From assembly GCF_010727125.1 (NCBI RefSeq), contig NZ_AP022564.1:1798001-1862000 (forward strand): a DNA stretch of 64,000 nt. Direction: 5' to 3'. The translations under genes and the position numbers were made by a program. Of this stretch, positions 1 through 9,065 are shown in pieces; position 1 is the stretch's first letter, and each line of letters starts with the position of its first letter. The notes under the pieces were generated by a model. It saw nothing but the letters and a program-made list of their open reading frames with translations, was not told where the DNA came from and did no database searches. Origin of the DNA: Mycolicibacter terrae. GTDB taxonomy: Bacteria > Actinomycetota > Actinomycetes > Mycobacteriales > Mycobacteriaceae.

Positions 1-428
1 GCTACCACTCCGATATGACCCGTACCTTCGTGCTGGGCCCTCCGGCGGACTGGCAGCGTGAGATCTACCAGGTGGTGGCGACTGCCCAGCGGGCCGGCCG
101 GGAGGCACTGGTGCCGGGCGCCAGGCTGCGCGACGTCGATGCCGCCGCGCGCCAGGTGATCGCCGACGCCGGCTACGCCGAGACCTTCGGCCACGGCCTC
201 GGCCACGGGGTGGGTCTGCGGATCCATGAAGCGCCGGGAATCAACGCGGCGGCCGACGGTACACTGCTTGCCGGTGCTGTGGTGACCGTGGAGCCCGGCG
301 TCTATCTGGCCGATCGTGGCGGCGTCCGGATCGAGGACACGCTCGTGGTCGGCGGTGCCGCACCCGCATCCGCGGGGACACACCCGGAATTGCTGACTCG
401 GTTCCCCAAGGAACTGACCATTGTCTAG
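1..428 (+). CDS. pepQ: Xaa-Pro dipeptidase/aminopeptidase P family, C-terminal part
   Basis: The window opens inside this gene, so only the last 142 or so residues are present. They contain the typical M24 metallopeptidase end: a glycine- and histidine-rich stretch (HGLGHGVGL, then IHEAPG) and a VEPGVY motif. These supply metal-binding His and Glu residues of the pita-bread fold. The family cleaves X-Pro dipeptides or N-terminal X-Pro bonds in the cytosol. The stop lies 14 bp before efp, and an AGGAGA ribosome site for efp overlaps the pepQ end. The pepQ-efp-nusB order is the one known from mycobacteria. Confidence 0.9.
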   Translation, partial: YHSDMTRTFVLGPPADWQREIYQVVATAQRAGREALVPGARLRDVDAAARQVIADAGYAETFGHGLGHGVGLRIHEAPGINAAADGTLLAGAVVTVEPGVYLADRGGVRIEDTLVVGGAAPASAGTHPELLTRFPKELTIV

Positions 429-442
429 GAGACGTAGAAAAC

Positions 443-1006
443 GTGGCTTCAACTGCTGACTTCAAGAACGGACTGGTGCTGGTGATCGACGGCCAGCTCT
501 GGCAGATCGTCGAGTTCCAGCACGTCAAGCCGGGCAAGGGACCGGCCTTCGTGCGCACCAAGCTCAAGAACGTGGTGTCGGGCAAGGTTGTCGACAAGAC
601 CTACAACGCCGGCGTGAAGGTGGAGACCGCCACCGTCGACCGCCGTGACGCCACCTTCCTGTACCGCGACGGGAACGATTTCGTGTTCATGGACAGTGCC
701 GACTACGAGCAGCACCCGCTGCCCGAGGCGATGGTCGGCGAGTCGGCGAACTACCTGCTGGAGAGCATGCCGGTGCAGATCGCCTTCCACAACGGGGTCC
801 CGCTGTACCTGGAGCTGCCGGTCAGCGTCGAACTGGAGGTCAGCCACACCGAGCCGGGCCTGCAGGGTGACCGCTCCAGTGCCGGGACCAAGCCGGCCAC
901 CATGGAGACCGGCGCGCAGATCAACGTGCCGCTGTTCATCAACACCGGAGACAAGCTGAAGGTCGACACCCGCGACGGCAGCTATCTGGGACGGGTCAAC
1001 TCCTGA
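443..1006 (+). CDS. efp: Elongation factor P
   Basis: A 187-residue protein of the usual EF-P length. EF-P binds the ribosome and rescues stalling at consecutive prolines. The start is GTG, placed after AGGAGA, and gives [17 protein letters not shown], the conserved KOW-like N-terminal domain. Two OB domains follow, ending in the conserved [17 protein letters not shown] signature. The loop tip that is modified in enterobacteria is at KPGKGPAF, as in other actinobacteria. It sits between pepQ and nusB in one transcription unit. Confidence 0.97.
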   Translation: MASTADFKNGLVLVIDGQLWQIVEFQHVKPGKGPAFVRTKLKNVVSGKVVDKTYNAGVKVETATVDRRDATFLYRDGNDFVFMDSADYEQHPLPEAMVGESANYLLESMPVQIAFHNGVPLYLELPVSVELEVSHTEPGLQGDRSSAGTKPATMETGAQINVPLFINTGDKLKVDTRDGSYLGRVNS

Positions 1007-1008
1007 CC

Positions 1009-1548
1009 ATGCCCGCCGGTGGGGACGTCGAATCCGCGCGGCCCGCGCGAGCGGTGCGGGGCCGTCACCTGGCCCGCAAACGCGCAGTGGACCTGTTGTT
1101 CGAATCCGAGGCCCGGGGACTGACCCCGGCCGAGGGCGCGGCGATGCGGGCGGAACTGGCCAGCCAGCAGCCCGACGTGGCGCCGCTGCACCCGTATACG
1201 GTCACGGTGGCCCAGGGGGTGGCCGCCCACGGCGCCCATATCGACGATCTGATCACCTCGCACCTGCAGGGCTGGAAGCTTGAGCGGCTGCCGGCCGTCG
1301 ACCGGGCGATCCTTCGGGTGGCGATCTGGGAGCTGCTGCACGCCGAGGACGTACCCGAGCCGGTCGCCGTCGACGAGGCGGTGAAGTTGGCCAAGGAGCT
1401 GTCCACCGATGATTCGCCGGGCTTCGTCAACGGCGTGCTGGGCCAAGTGATGCTGGTGACGCCCCAGCTGCGCGCGGCATCGCAGGCGGTCCGCGAGGCG
1501 GCACGGCCCGTAGCGCCCGCCGAGGACGACGGAGACGACACCGAATAG
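1009..1548 (+). CDS. nusB: Transcription antitermination protein NusB
   Basis: A 179-residue all-helical NusB-family protein, which partners NusE/S10 on boxA RNA during rRNA antitermination. The core runs from [19 protein letters not shown] to the conserved C-terminal [12 protein letters not shown]...[10 protein letters not shown] helix. Compared with the short family form there are about 20 extra N-terminal residues and an acidic, alanine-rich tail. The ATG lies 2 bp after the efp stop, indicating translational coupling. It is followed by a strong bidirectional terminator. Confidence 0.96.
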   Translation: MPAGGDVESARPARAVRGRHLARKRAVDLLFESEARGLTPAEGAAMRAELASQQPDVAPLHPYTVTVAQGVAAHGAHIDDLITSHLQGWKLERLPAVDRAILRVAIWELLHAEDVPEPVAVDEAVKLAKELSTDDSPGFVNGVLGQVMLVTPQLRAASQAVREAARPVAPAEDDGDDTE

Positions 1549-1577
1549 CCCCGTCGCAGCACCGGCGGCCATGACGA

Positions 1578-1613
1578 AAGAACCGGCGCAGCCTGTTGGC
1601 TGCGCCGGTTCTT
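1578..1613. terminator. Bidirectional intrinsic terminator between nusB and the esx operon
   Basis: A perfect 16-bp inverted repeat (arms 1578-1593 and 1598-1613) with a 4-nt TGTT loop lies between the convergent nusB and esxN-like genes. The arms are GC-rich, and AA/TT pairs at the outer ends give a T-containing flank on both strands, so it can end transcription from either side. Confidence 0.85.
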
Positions 1614-1632
1614 GCTTGTGTTCTGGCTTTGG

Positions 1633-1917
1633 TCAGGCCCAGCTGGAGCCGACGGACGCGTCGGTGTTGGCCATGTTGTTGCCCGCCGACTGCACCTTCT
1701 GACCGTGGCTGTTGGCCTGCTCATAGATCACCGCGAAGTTGCGGCCCAACTGCGCCACGAACTCCTGGCACGCCACCGAACCCGCGCCACCCCAGAAGTC
1801 CCCGGCAGCCAACACATCATGCACGATCGCCTGATGCTCAGCCTCCAACGACGCCGCCTGGGCCCGAATCAACGCACCGTGGGCGTCGACATCACCGAAC
1901 TGGTAATTGATGCTCAT
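1633..1917 (-). CDS. esxN: EsxN/EsxI-type WXG100 protein (ESX-5 substrate family)
   Basis: A 94-residue protein that reads almost like the M. tuberculosis EsxN/I/L/O/V group: it starts MSINYQFGDVDAHGA and carries the DFWGGAGS WXG turn near residue 42. The end VGSSWA is also family-typical. These proteins form helical-hairpin heterodimers with the preceding EsxM-type partner and are exported by type VII secretion. It is the last gene of a six-gene minus-strand operon. Its family assignment to ESX-5 rests on sequence; no ESX-5 core component is encoded in this window. Confidence 0.93.
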   Translation of the reverse strand: MSINYQFGDVDAHGALIRAQAASLEAEHQAIVHDVLAAGDFWGGAGSVACQEFVAQLGRNFAVIYEQANSHGQKVQSAGNNMANTDASVGSSWA

Positions 1918-1938
1918 AGCTGCTCTCCTCTAACCCTT

Positions 1939-2235
1939 CTAGCTCGACAGGATCTGCTGCGAAGCAGCTTCCTGCTGCTCGTAATGGTTGGCGTCGCGAA
2001 TCAAACCATCACGCACCCCGTGCAGCATGGTCACAATGTTGCGAAACGCCGTCTGCATCTGACCCATGGTGTCCATCGAAGTGCGCTCGGCCAAACCACC
2101 CCAGCCCGCACCCGAGATGTTCGTCGAGGACGCCCACATCCGCCGGGCCTCATCCTCCACCGTCTGGGCGTGCACATCAAAACGCCCCGCCATCGCACGC
2201 ATCGCGTCCGGATCGGTCATAAAACGTGTTGCCAT
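1939..2235 (-). CDS. esxM: EsxM-type WXG100 protein (ESX-5 substrate family)
   Basis: A 98-residue WXG100 protein starting [19 protein letters not shown], with the AGWGG WXG turn near residue 45. A C-terminal helix carries the YEQQE...Q type VII export signature (YxxxD/E class). It lies 21 bp upstream of the esxN-like gene, and the two are expected to be co-translated and secreted as a 1:1 dimer. A 113-bp spacer separates it from the PE gene. The family match is very close; function in this organism is inferred. Confidence 0.93.
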   Translation of the reverse strand: MATRFMTDPDAMRAMAGRFDVHAQTVEDEARRMWASSTNISGAGWGGLAERTSMDTMGQMQTAFRNIVTMLHGVRDGLIRDANHYEQQEAASQQILSS

Positions 2236-2348
2236 GAAAATCTCTCCTCTTCATTGATGAATGGTGAAATCCGAGTCGGTGCGCCGGCCGTCGCAGGCTC
2301 ACGCACCAGGGTTCGACTGGACGAGAATTTGGTCCGAATGGCGCCCCC

Positions 2349-2648
2349 TTAACCAGCTGAGGCCGCGTTGGCCGCCTCGGTGAGTTCATAGGAGCCGGCA
2401 CTGGTCGCCAGCATGTGCACGAACTGGTCGTGTATCGCCTTGGCCTGCGTGCTGACGGCCTGGTAGACCTTCGCGTGAGCGGCGAACTGCGCGGCAGTCA
2501 GCGCCGAAACCTGGTCGCCTGCTGCGGGTATCACCCCGGTGGTAGGACCGGCGGCGCCGGCGTTTTCGGCGTTGACCGAGGTGCCGATGCTCATCAGGCG
2601 GCTGGCGGCGAAGTTCAGATCCTCGGGTTGTGTCGTCACGAATGACAT
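2349..2648 (-). CDS. Short PE-family protein (PE18/PE19-like)
   Basis: A 99-residue PE protein consisting only of the PE domain: MSFVTTQPEDL at the start, an internal VSALTAAQFAAH segment and the YELTE export signature near residue 88. PE proteins pair with a PPE partner through two helices and leave by ESX-5. Length and sequence resemble the stand-alone PE proteins of the ESX-5 locus. It lies between three PPE genes and the esxM/N pair, with a 149-bp spacer after the last PPE gene. Confidence 0.92.
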   Translation of the reverse strand: MSFVTTQPEDLNFAASRLMSIGTSVNAENAGAAGPTTGVIPAAGDQVSALTAAQFAAHAKVYQAVSTQAKAIHDQFVHMLATSAGSYELTEAANAASAG

Positions 2649-2797
2649 GCGGTTTCCCCTCTCTTGATTGGTTCATCGGGCTGCTTACGTGGCATCTGGG
2701 TGGCTGGCGGGCTAGGAGGTGGCCGGGCCGGGCCACCCGCCGGCAGCATCTGATTCACCGCTGTCTCTTCACGTTTCGGGTTGCCATCACGACCTCG

Positions 2798-4147
2798 CTA
2801 ATTCGAGACGTCTTTGAGTAGCGCGACCGCGGAGCGATGCAGTATGTCGCGTTCCTTGACCAGGTCGGCGGCCACCTTGCGAAGCTCTTTGAGCTCATCG
2901 CGTTCGGTGAATTTGCCTGCGGTGCTCGCGGCGTGTTGAGGCGGCGCCCATCGGGTCGACGGTTCCTCCGCGGACTGGCCACCCAGTTCTGGGAGCACCT
3001 TGAGCCGGGGGCCGAACCGCGAGCCGGACTCGCCACTGCGCGGGGCGTTCACCGCACCGGCGAGCATGGGCATCCCGCCGCCCATGAATCCGCCTGGGGC
3101 GCCGGTCATGCCACCAAGACCGGCAATGGGTGCAGCCGCCGAAGCAAGCCGCACATTCGCCGACGCCGTGGCCATCGGCGAAGCCGCTGCGCCCCACGAC
3201 GGAGGCACGGAGAGCCCGCCGACGGAACCCGCTCGGCCCAATCCCCCCAACGCAGAACCCGACGATCCCACCAGGCTCGCCCCCACCGCGCCCATTTCGG
3301 GAAGGGTGGTCACCGCGCTCACCGGGACTGCCGCGGCCGCCGACATCGCCGACGTCATCGCCGAAGATGCTGTGATGGCCGCGTTCACGCCGGGAACGAT
3401 GGTGAACATGGAACCCGATGCGGTATAACCCAGCCCGCCGATGACCGCTTGTAATCCGGAAAACGACCCGTTCAACGCCAGGAAGTCCTTGCCGAGCTGC
3501 GTATCCGCCAGGTTGAAGTTCAAGATCTGGTCGATGATGCTCTGGGCCGAACCGCCGGCCGCCGAGCCCGCGCCCTGGCTGACGGCGGCTGTTTGGTTGG
3601 CTTCGCCGGTGGGGTTGGTGTTTTTGGGGGGTGGGCTGAAGGGTGTGAGGGTGGTGGCGGCTGCGGAGCCGGCTGCGTAGCTGTACATCGCGGCGGTGTC
3701 TTGTGCCCACATTGCGCCGTATTCGGCTTGGTTGGCGGCGATCGCCGGTGTGTTTTGGCCCAGGAGGTTGGTCGCCACGAGGGTGGCCAGGGTGGTGCGG
3801 TTGGTGGCGATGACCGGTGGGGGGACGGTGGCGGCGAATGCGGCTTCGTAGGCGGCTGCGGCTGCTCTGGCCTGGGAGGCGGCTTGTTCGGCTTGGGTGG
3901 CGGTGGTGGCCATCCATTGCACATAGGGGGCTGCTGCGGCGGCCATCGAGGTCGCGGTCGGTCCCTGCCAGGCTTGGCCGGTCAGTTCTGAGATCACGTC
4001 CTGGTAGTGGGCGGCCGCCGAACTCAGTTCGGTGGCCAGCCCGTCCCAGGCTGTTGCGGCCGCCATCATCGGGGACGATCCCGGCCCCACATACATCCGC
4101 CCGGAGTTCACTTCCGGAGGCAACATCCCGAAATCCATCAGGCTCAT
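2798..4147 (-). CDS. PPE-SVP family protein, third of three in the operon
   Basis: A 449-residue PPE protein. The N-terminal PPE domain (about residues 1-180) has [17 protein letters not shown] and a WQG turn. The middle differs from the other two PPE proteins: it lacks their shared FTGTPLISS segment. A GLSVPPSW motif near residue 330 places it in the SVP subgroup. The last 45 residues are charged and probably helical ([10 protein letters not shown]...LVKERD). Its ATGA start overlaps the stop of the preceding PPE gene. The first 557 bp are identical to those of the first PPE gene, showing recent gene conversion or duplication. Confidence 0.92.
   Translation of the reverse strand: MSLMDFGMLPPEVNSGRMYVGPGSSPMMAAATAWDGLATELSSAAAHYQDVISELTGQAWQGPTATSMAAAAAPYVQWMATTATQAEQAASQARAAAAAYEAAFAATVPPPVIATNRTTLATLVATNLLGQNTPAIAANQAEYGAMWAQDTAAMYSYAAGSAAATTLTPFSPPPKNTNPTGEANQTAAVSQGAGSAAGGSAQSIIDQILNFNLADTQLGKDFLALNGSFSGLQAVIGGLGYTASGSMFTIVPGVNAAITASSAMTSAMSAAAAVPVSAVTTLPEMGAVGASLVGSSGSALGGLGRAGSVGGLSVPPSWGAAASPMATASANVRLASAAAPIAGLGGMTGAPGGFMGGGMPMLAGAVNAPRSGESGSRFGPRLKVLPELGGQSAEEPSTRWAPPQHAASTAGKFTERDELKELRKVAADLVKERDILHRSAVALLKDVSN
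3581..4137. repeat. 557-bp perfect direct repeat, copy 1 (in third PPE gene)
   Basis: This tract is base-for-base identical to 6384-6940 when compared line by line. It covers codons 4 to about 189 of the third PPE gene, that is the PPE domain plus the start of the variable region. The identity ends abruptly at both borders: C versus T at the inner edge, and different start-codon-proximal bases at the other. Confidence 0.95.
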
Positions 4148-5550
4148 GCCCTAAATTCCTTTCTGATCAGGCGTGCTGCCGCATCGCGCTCCTTGGTCAA
4201 TTCGCCGACTGCGCTGCGCAGCCCCTCCAGTTCGCGGCGTTCATGGTTGCTCAGTGAGCTGGTGACAGCTGCGGTACGCGAAATCGGTTGCGCCCACCGG
4301 TCGGTGGTCCCCTGGTACGCACCGGACCTTCCTGCCGATGGGGCCGCGACGCGTGCCCGAGTCCGGGACCTGGAACCGCCCTTCTTCGGCGTATTCACCA
4401 TGCCGGCTATCAATGGCCGGCCGCCCGACGATTCACCGGCCCGCATCGCGGTCGTCGCCGGAAGGCCGCCGGCCTCCGCGCTGGGCAGGGCCGCAGCCGA
4501 GTACAGCGCCGCGGGGGAATTCGTCGCCAACGCGGTGGGAGCGGCGACCCAGGACTGCGGCACCGAAAGTCCGCGAATCGACGAGGCCTGACCCAGGCCG
4601 GCCGAAACCGGACTGGAGGATGCGGCCAGTGTGGTTCCCACTCCGGATACCTCGGAGGTCAACGCGGCCGCCGGCATTGCTGCTGCGGCGGCCGCCTCAC
4701 CCCATGCGGTGCCGTTGACGCCACCGGCGCCGAGCATCCCGGACAGTGTGAGCATCTGGAAGGCGGAGCTGTTGAACGGGATGGCGCCGAAGTTGACCAT
4801 CGACAGGCCGAAGCTCCCCGCGAGCTGGTTGGCGGAGCTGATCAGCGGGGTACCGGTGAATCCCAGCCAGCTGTCGATCAGCGACTGGATGGGTCCGGGG
4901 GCCGCGCCCTGCGCTGCCGCCGGCCCGGTCAGGTTCTGCAGCGCAGACGCGGCTGAGGATCCTGCGGCGGTACCGGCTTGGTGGACTGCGGCCGCCTGGT
5001 TGGCTTCGCCGGCCGGGTTGCTGTTCTGCGGCGGCGGGCGAAACGGTGTCAACGTGGCCGCCGCCGCCGAGGCGCTCGCGTAGCTGTACATCGCCGCCGC
5101 GTCCTGGGCCCACATCTCGCCGTATTCGGCCTGTGTGGCTGCGATCGCCGCCGTGTTCTGCCCGAGCGTATTGGTGGTCATCAAGGCGGCCAGCCGTGTC
5201 CGGTTTGCTGTGATCAGCGGTGGTGGCACGGTGGCGGCGAACGCCGCCTCGTAGGCGGCCGCCGCCGCACGGACCTGGGTGGCGGCCCGCTCGGCCTGGG
5301 CAGCGGTGGTTGCCATCCAATGCACGAACGGGGCGGCCGCGGAAGCCATCGAGGTCGCGGCCGGGCCTTGCCAGACTTCGCCGGCCAGTTCTGAGATCAC
5401 CTCCTGGTAGTTGGCGGACGCCGTACTCAACTCCGCGGCCAACCCGCTCCAGGCGGTCGCCGCCGCCATCAGCGACCCCGAACCGGGTCCGGCGTACATC
5501 CGCCCGGAATTCACCTCCGGCGGCAACATCGCGTAGTCGATTCCGATCAC
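4144..5550 (-). CDS. PPE-SVP family protein, second of three in the operon
   Basis: A 468-residue PPE protein with [17 protein letters not shown] at the start, a WQG turn and a GLSVPQSW motif near residue 330. It shares with the first PPE protein a middle segment around [13 protein letters not shown] that the third lacks. The last 35 residues form a probable charged helix ([10 protein letters not shown]...LTKERD). Both ends overlap neighbours by ATGA. Its N-terminal DNA is clearly diverged and uses more GC-ending codons than the identical tracts of the flanking PPE genes, so it was not part of the conversion event. Confidence 0.92.
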   Translation of the reverse strand: MIGIDYAMLPPEVNSGRMYAGPGSGSLMAAATAWSGLAAELSTASANYQEVISELAGEVWQGPAATSMASAAAPFVHWMATTAAQAERAATQVRAAAAAYEAAFAATVPPPLITANRTRLAALMTTNTLGQNTAAIAATQAEYGEMWAQDAAAMYSYASASAAAATLTPFRPPPQNSNPAGEANQAAAVHQAGTAAGSSAASALQNLTGPAAAQGAAPGPIQSLIDSWLGFTGTPLISSANQLAGSFGLSMVNFGAIPFNSSAFQMLTLSGMLGAGGVNGTAWGEAAAAAAMPAAALTSEVSGVGTTLAASSSPVSAGLGQASSIRGLSVPQSWVAAPTALATNSPAALYSAAALPSAEAGGLPATTAMRAGESSGGRPLIAGMVNTPKKGGSRSRTRARVAAPSAGRSGAYQGTTDRWAQPISRTAAVTSSLSNHERRELEGLRSAVGELTKERDAAARLIRKEFRA

Positions 5551-6950
5551 GATCGGCTGACCTCCCGGAGCAGGAAGGCCACCGCGTCGCGTTCCAACGC
5601 CAACTCGGCGATCTCCTGGCGCAGCTCATCGCGTTCCATGCGTTCTTCGTCGGTGAGCTTGTTCGCGGCGCCGGCGAACTCGTCCGCCGAGACCCATTGG
5701 TCGGTGTCGCCGCGGCGGCCATCGGCCTTCTCGCCGGTCGTCGGCAGCACCTTCATCCGGGGCAGGAAGCGGGAGCGGGTCTCGCCGTTCTGCGGCGCGT
5801 TGACCGCACCCGCGACCGCGGGGATACCGCCCATCATCGGAGCACCCATCGCACCGGGCACGCCGCCGGCGGCGGGCAGTGCCGTGGCTGAGGCAAGTCG
5901 GATCGCCGGGGATGCCGTTCCCGACGCCGCCGGGGCGGCGACCCAGGATGGTGGCACCGAAAGCCCTCGAAGCGACGCGGCTTGTCCCAGGCTGGCCGAG
6001 ACCGGCCCGGAGGATCCCGCCAGGGTTGCCCCCAGGCCGGCGCCGGAGACCTCGGATGACAAGGCGGCGGCCGGCAACGCTGCGGCGGCAGCCGCCTCGC
6101 CCCACGCGCCTCCGTTCACGCCGGCGGCGTTGAGCATCCCGATGAACTGCAGGAATTGCATCGCAGAGCTGTCCCAGATCGGGGCCGCGAGCAGGGTGCT
6201 GGTCAAACCACCGCTTCCTACCAATTGGTTCAGGGAACTGATCAGCGGTGTGCCGGTGAAGCTGAGCCAGCTGTCGATCAGCGCCTGGATGGGGGCAGGA
6301 ACCACGCCTTGTGCTGCCGCCGGTGCAGCCAGGGTGGCCAGCGCGGAGGCGGCCGTGGAGCCGGTCGTGGTTCCGGCGTTGGCGACGGCGGCTGTTTGGT
6401 TGGCTTCGCCGGTGGGGTTGGTGTTTTTGGGGGGTGGGCTGAAGGGTGTGAGGGTGGTGGCGGCTGCGGAGCCGGCTGCGTAGCTGTACATCGCGGCGGT
6501 GTCTTGTGCCCACATTGCGCCGTATTCGGCTTGGTTGGCGGCGATCGCCGGTGTGTTTTGGCCCAGGAGGTTGGTCGCCACGAGGGTGGCCAGGGTGGTG
6601 CGGTTGGTGGCGATGACCGGTGGGGGGACGGTGGCGGCGAATGCGGCTTCGTAGGCGGCTGCGGCTGCTCTGGCCTGGGAGGCGGCTTGTTCGGCTTGGG
6701 TGGCGGTGGTGGCCATCCATTGCACATAGGGGGCTGCTGCGGCGGCCATCGAGGTCGCGGTCGGTCCCTGCCAGGCTTGGCCGGTCAGTTCTGAGATCAC
6801 GTCCTGGTAGTGGGCGGCCGCCGAACTCAGTTCGGTGGCCAGCCCGTCCCAGGCTGTTGCGGCCGCCATCATCGGGGACGATCCCGGCCCCACATACATC
6901 CGCCCGGAGTTCACTTCCGGAGGCAACATCCCGAAATCCACTGTCACCAC
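5547..6950 (-). CDS. PPE-SVP family protein, first gene of the operon
   Basis: A 467-residue PPE protein that opens the operon. It has [17 protein letters not shown], a WQG turn, a middle segment around [13 protein letters not shown] and a GLSVPPSW motif near residue 325. The end is a charged helix ([17 protein letters not shown]). The PPE domain normally binds a PE partner and the EspG5 chaperone. The promoter should lie in the 174-bp gap to the divergent regulator gene. Confidence 0.92.
   Translation of the reverse strand: MVTVDFGMLPPEVNSGRMYVGPGSSPMMAAATAWDGLATELSSAAAHYQDVISELTGQAWQGPTATSMAAAAAPYVQWMATTATQAEQAASQARAAAAAYEAAFAATVPPPVIATNRTTLATLVATNLLGQNTPAIAANQAEYGAMWAQDTAAMYSYAAGSAAATTLTPFSPPPKNTNPTGEANQTAAVANAGTTTGSTAASALATLAAPAAAQGVVPAPIQALIDSWLSFTGTPLISSLNQLVGSGGLTSTLLAAPIWDSSAMQFLQFIGMLNAAGVNGGAWGEAAAAAALPAAALSSEVSGAGLGATLAGSSGPVSASLGQAASLRGLSVPPSWVAAPAASGTASPAIRLASATALPAAGGVPGAMGAPMMGGIPAVAGAVNAPQNGETRSRFLPRMKVLPTTGEKADGRRGDTDQWVSADEFAGAANKLTDEERMERDELRQEIAELALERDAVAFLLREVSRS
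6384..6940. repeat. 557-bp perfect direct repeat, copy 2 (in first PPE gene)
   Basis: This is the partner of 3581-4137, offset by 2803 bp. It encodes the same PPE domain in the first PPE gene. The coding strand contains many less GC-biased codons (for example AAAAACACC and CAAACCGCC stretches), unlike the corresponding part of the middle PPE gene. Confidence 0.95.
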
Positions 6951-7021
6951 CTATCTACTCGGGTCTGAACCAGCCAGACCAACGTGCAGCTAGATGCAAC
7001 GCTGTGATCCAGAGCAGAGGT

Positions 7022-7036
7022 GTCTCAATCTGAGAT
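7022..7036. promoter_or_regulatory. Probable MimR operator, site 1
   Basis: The 15-mer GTCTCAATCTGAGAT is an almost perfect palindrome (one end base off). It lies 88 bp upstream of the regulator start, in the gap between the divergent PPE operon and the regulator gene. It matches four other sites in the island (8946, 11098, 17681, 23754), consensus GTCTCA-N3-TGAGAC. This one suggests autoregulation. Confidence 0.75.
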
Positions 7037-7124
7037 AACCGTCACTTCTCGCGGTGCCACGAAATAGATTCTGTGTACACCTGCGCGATGTAGGGGCCTG
7101 AGGTGACGGCAGGGGTTACGGTCA

Positions 7125-8888
7125 ATGTTCGAGGCGGCAGTAGCAGTAGCCGAGGAGCGGTCGGCGAAGGAGCACGCCAGGGACCAGTTTTTGTCCACTG
7201 GCATCATCGAGGCGGGGCTGATCGAGCCCTACGTGATGAATTCGTGGCGGCGGGCCAAGCAGCGGCGAGTCGGGCCCGATCGCATCAATGAGCAACGTCA
7301 GCGTGATGTCAACGCTGAAACCCCACTCGTGCGCGCCGCGTTTCCCGTGCTCCATCGGCTCGCCGATGATATGGCGCTTCATGCGGTCGGCATCGTCCTG
7401 ACGTCGGCGGAGGGGCTGGTGTTGGACCGCAAGGTCACGGACCTGGCCATTATGAAGACGCTCGACGAGGTTCAGCTGGCCCGCGGCTACTCCTACGCCG
7501 AGGAGTTCACCGGGACCAACGGCATCGGCACCAGTCTGGAATGCGGCAGGCCGACGTTCATCAGGGGCAGCGAACACTATGTCGGTGCACTGACCGGCCT
7601 GGCCTGTGCCGGTTCACCGATCCGTGACCCCATTACCGGCCGGGTGCTCGGTGTCGTCAACCTCACGTGTTGGGTCGGTGAATCCGATCCCATGCAGTTC
7701 ACCTTGGCCAAGAATGTCGGCAATCAAATCGAAGGCCGCCTCAACACCCTGAAAACCGAGAGTGAGGTTGCACTGCTGTCGGCTTACCGTCAGCAGTCCC
7801 GCAAACATCCCGGCCACGTACTGGCCGTCGGCGGCGACATCGTGTTGATGAATCAATATCTGCGACAAGCTCTGGAGCCGGCCGATCAGATCGCGCTACT
7901 GAGCAACGCGACCGAGATGATCCAGGCTCCCGACGCCGCAACCGGCTTGGCCGTGCTGCCGAGCGGGAACGTGGCGCGGATCTCCGCTGTGGAGCGAATT
8001 TCGACCGGCAGTGCCGTATTTCAAGTACAGATCCAGCCGACCGCTGAGCGCAGCGTGGCCCCGGCCCGGCAGTCCCGTCACATACCCGGGCTGGCCGGTC
8101 GCAGCAGTTCGTGGCGGCGCTGCGGACAACTGGTGGAACAGTGTTGCCGGGACCGAAATTGGGTGGTCATCGAAGGAGAACGCGGATCAGGGCGCGCCAA
8201 GCTCGGGCAGGCGGTGGCCCAGTTCGTGGCGCCACAACGGTCCGTTCGACTTCTGCGGGTGGAAAAGTTCAGTAGTGCAGATGATTTCATCACTGAAGTC
8301 GAAGCTCACACCGCGGACGATGATTTCTCACTGGTACTCGCCAACATCGACGATCTCCCTGAGGAGGCCGTCGAGCACCTGGCGGCCATTCTGCAGGCGC
8401 GTGCCGGGCACGGCTGGATCGCGGTGACGACCGACGTCGAGGTGCGCTCGACACTGGTGGACATGCTCGTCGTGCCGCACTTCACCCACACCGCTGTCGT
8501 TCCGCCGCTGCGGCACCGTATCGACGACATCGAGGAATTGGTGCCGATGCTGCTGCGCGAGCTCACCCGCGGGGCCGACGTACGGCTGGCCCCGGAGGCG
8601 ATGCGGCAGCTGGCGAAGCTGGCCTGGCCGGGCAACGTGGCTCAATTGCGCAGGGTGCTGGCCGAAACGGTCGCCGTCCAACGTTCCGGCGTCATCGGGG
8701 TGGACAAGCTTCCCGCCGAATGCCGCTCGCTGGCTCGGCACCGGCTCACCGCCCTGGAGGCGCTGGAGCGGGACGCGATCGTACGTAGCCTGCTCGAAAA
8801 CGGTGGCGACAAGGCGGCCGCCGCCCAGGCGCTGGGAATGTCGCGCGCCACGATCTACCGCAAGATCAACCAGTTCGGTATCACGTGA
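7125..8888 (+). CDS. mimR: MimR-like GAF/AAA-like/Fis-HTH transcriptional activator
   Basis: A 587-residue AcoR/MimR-type regulator. A GAF-type sensor covers about residues 75-215 (FTGTNGIGTSLE, then REGSEHY-like and PIRDP motifs). A central AAA-like domain covers about 340-500 and a Fis-type helix-turn-helix is at the end (DKAAAAQALGMSRATIYRKI). The central domain is degenerate: Walker A reads GERGSGRAK, the Walker B region LVLANIDD, and no GAFTGA loop is visible. It should therefore not work as a sigma-54 activator, in line with the absence of sigma-54 in mycobacteria. In M. smegmatis and M. goodii a related MimR activates mimABCD; the same role here is supported by neighbours and five shared palindromes. 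Confidence 0.88.
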   Translation: MFEAAVAVAEERSAKEHARDQFLSTGIIEAGLIEPYVMNSWRRAKQRRVGPDRINEQRQRDVNAETPLVRAAFPVLHRLADDMALHAVGIVLTSAEGLVLDRKVTDLAIMKTLDEVQLARGYSYAEEFTGTNGIGTSLECGRPTFIRGSEHYVGALTGLACAGSPIRDPITGRVLGVVNLTCWVGESDPMQFTLAKNVGNQIEGRLNTLKTESEVALLSAYRQQSRKHPGHVLAVGGDIVLMNQYLRQALEPADQIALLSNATEMIQAPDAATGLAVLPSGNVARISAVERISTGSAVFQVQIQPTAERSVAPARQSRHIPGLAGRSSSWRRCGQLVEQCCRDRNWVVIEGERGSGRAKLGQAVAQFVAPQRSVRLLRVEKFSSADDFITEVEAHTADDDFSLVLANIDDLPEEAVEHLAAILQARAGHGWIAVTTDVEVRSTLVDMLVVPHFTHTAVVPPLRHRIDDIEELVPMLLRELTRGADVRLAPEAMRQLAKLAWPGNVAQLRRVLAETVAVQRSGVIGVDKLPAECRSLARHRLTALEALERDAIVRSLLENGGDKAAAAQALGMSRATIYRKINQFGIT

Positions 8889-8945
8889 GCCGAGCCGGCC
8901 GCGCAGCGAGCTAATTCGCCGGGGAACTCAGCGACCCGCGGGCGG

Positions 8946-8960
8946 GTCTCAGACTGAGAC
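8946..8960. promoter_or_regulatory. Probable MimR operator, site 2 (adh promoter)
   Basis: GTCTCAGACTGAGAC is a perfect 15-bp palindrome with a single central base. It lies 58 bp after the regulator stop and 105 bp before the adh start. It abuts a small hairpin (8933-8948, GACCCGC arms) that could end the regulator transcript. This is the best of the five copies. Confidence 0.85.
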
Positions 8961-9065
8961 GCATCTGCACGCCCCGCGGCCGTTCAATTGCGATGAGGGT
9001 GCCGCACGGCGGTGACGGTGTCCGCCGGGCACGACAATTCACGAGAACCATTCGAGGAGTTCGCA

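Noticed and set aside
7022..8960. Sigma-54 promoters near the MimR-like gene
   Set aside because: No -24/-12 GG/GC pair was found, the activator lacks GAFTGA, and mycobacteria have no sigma-54.
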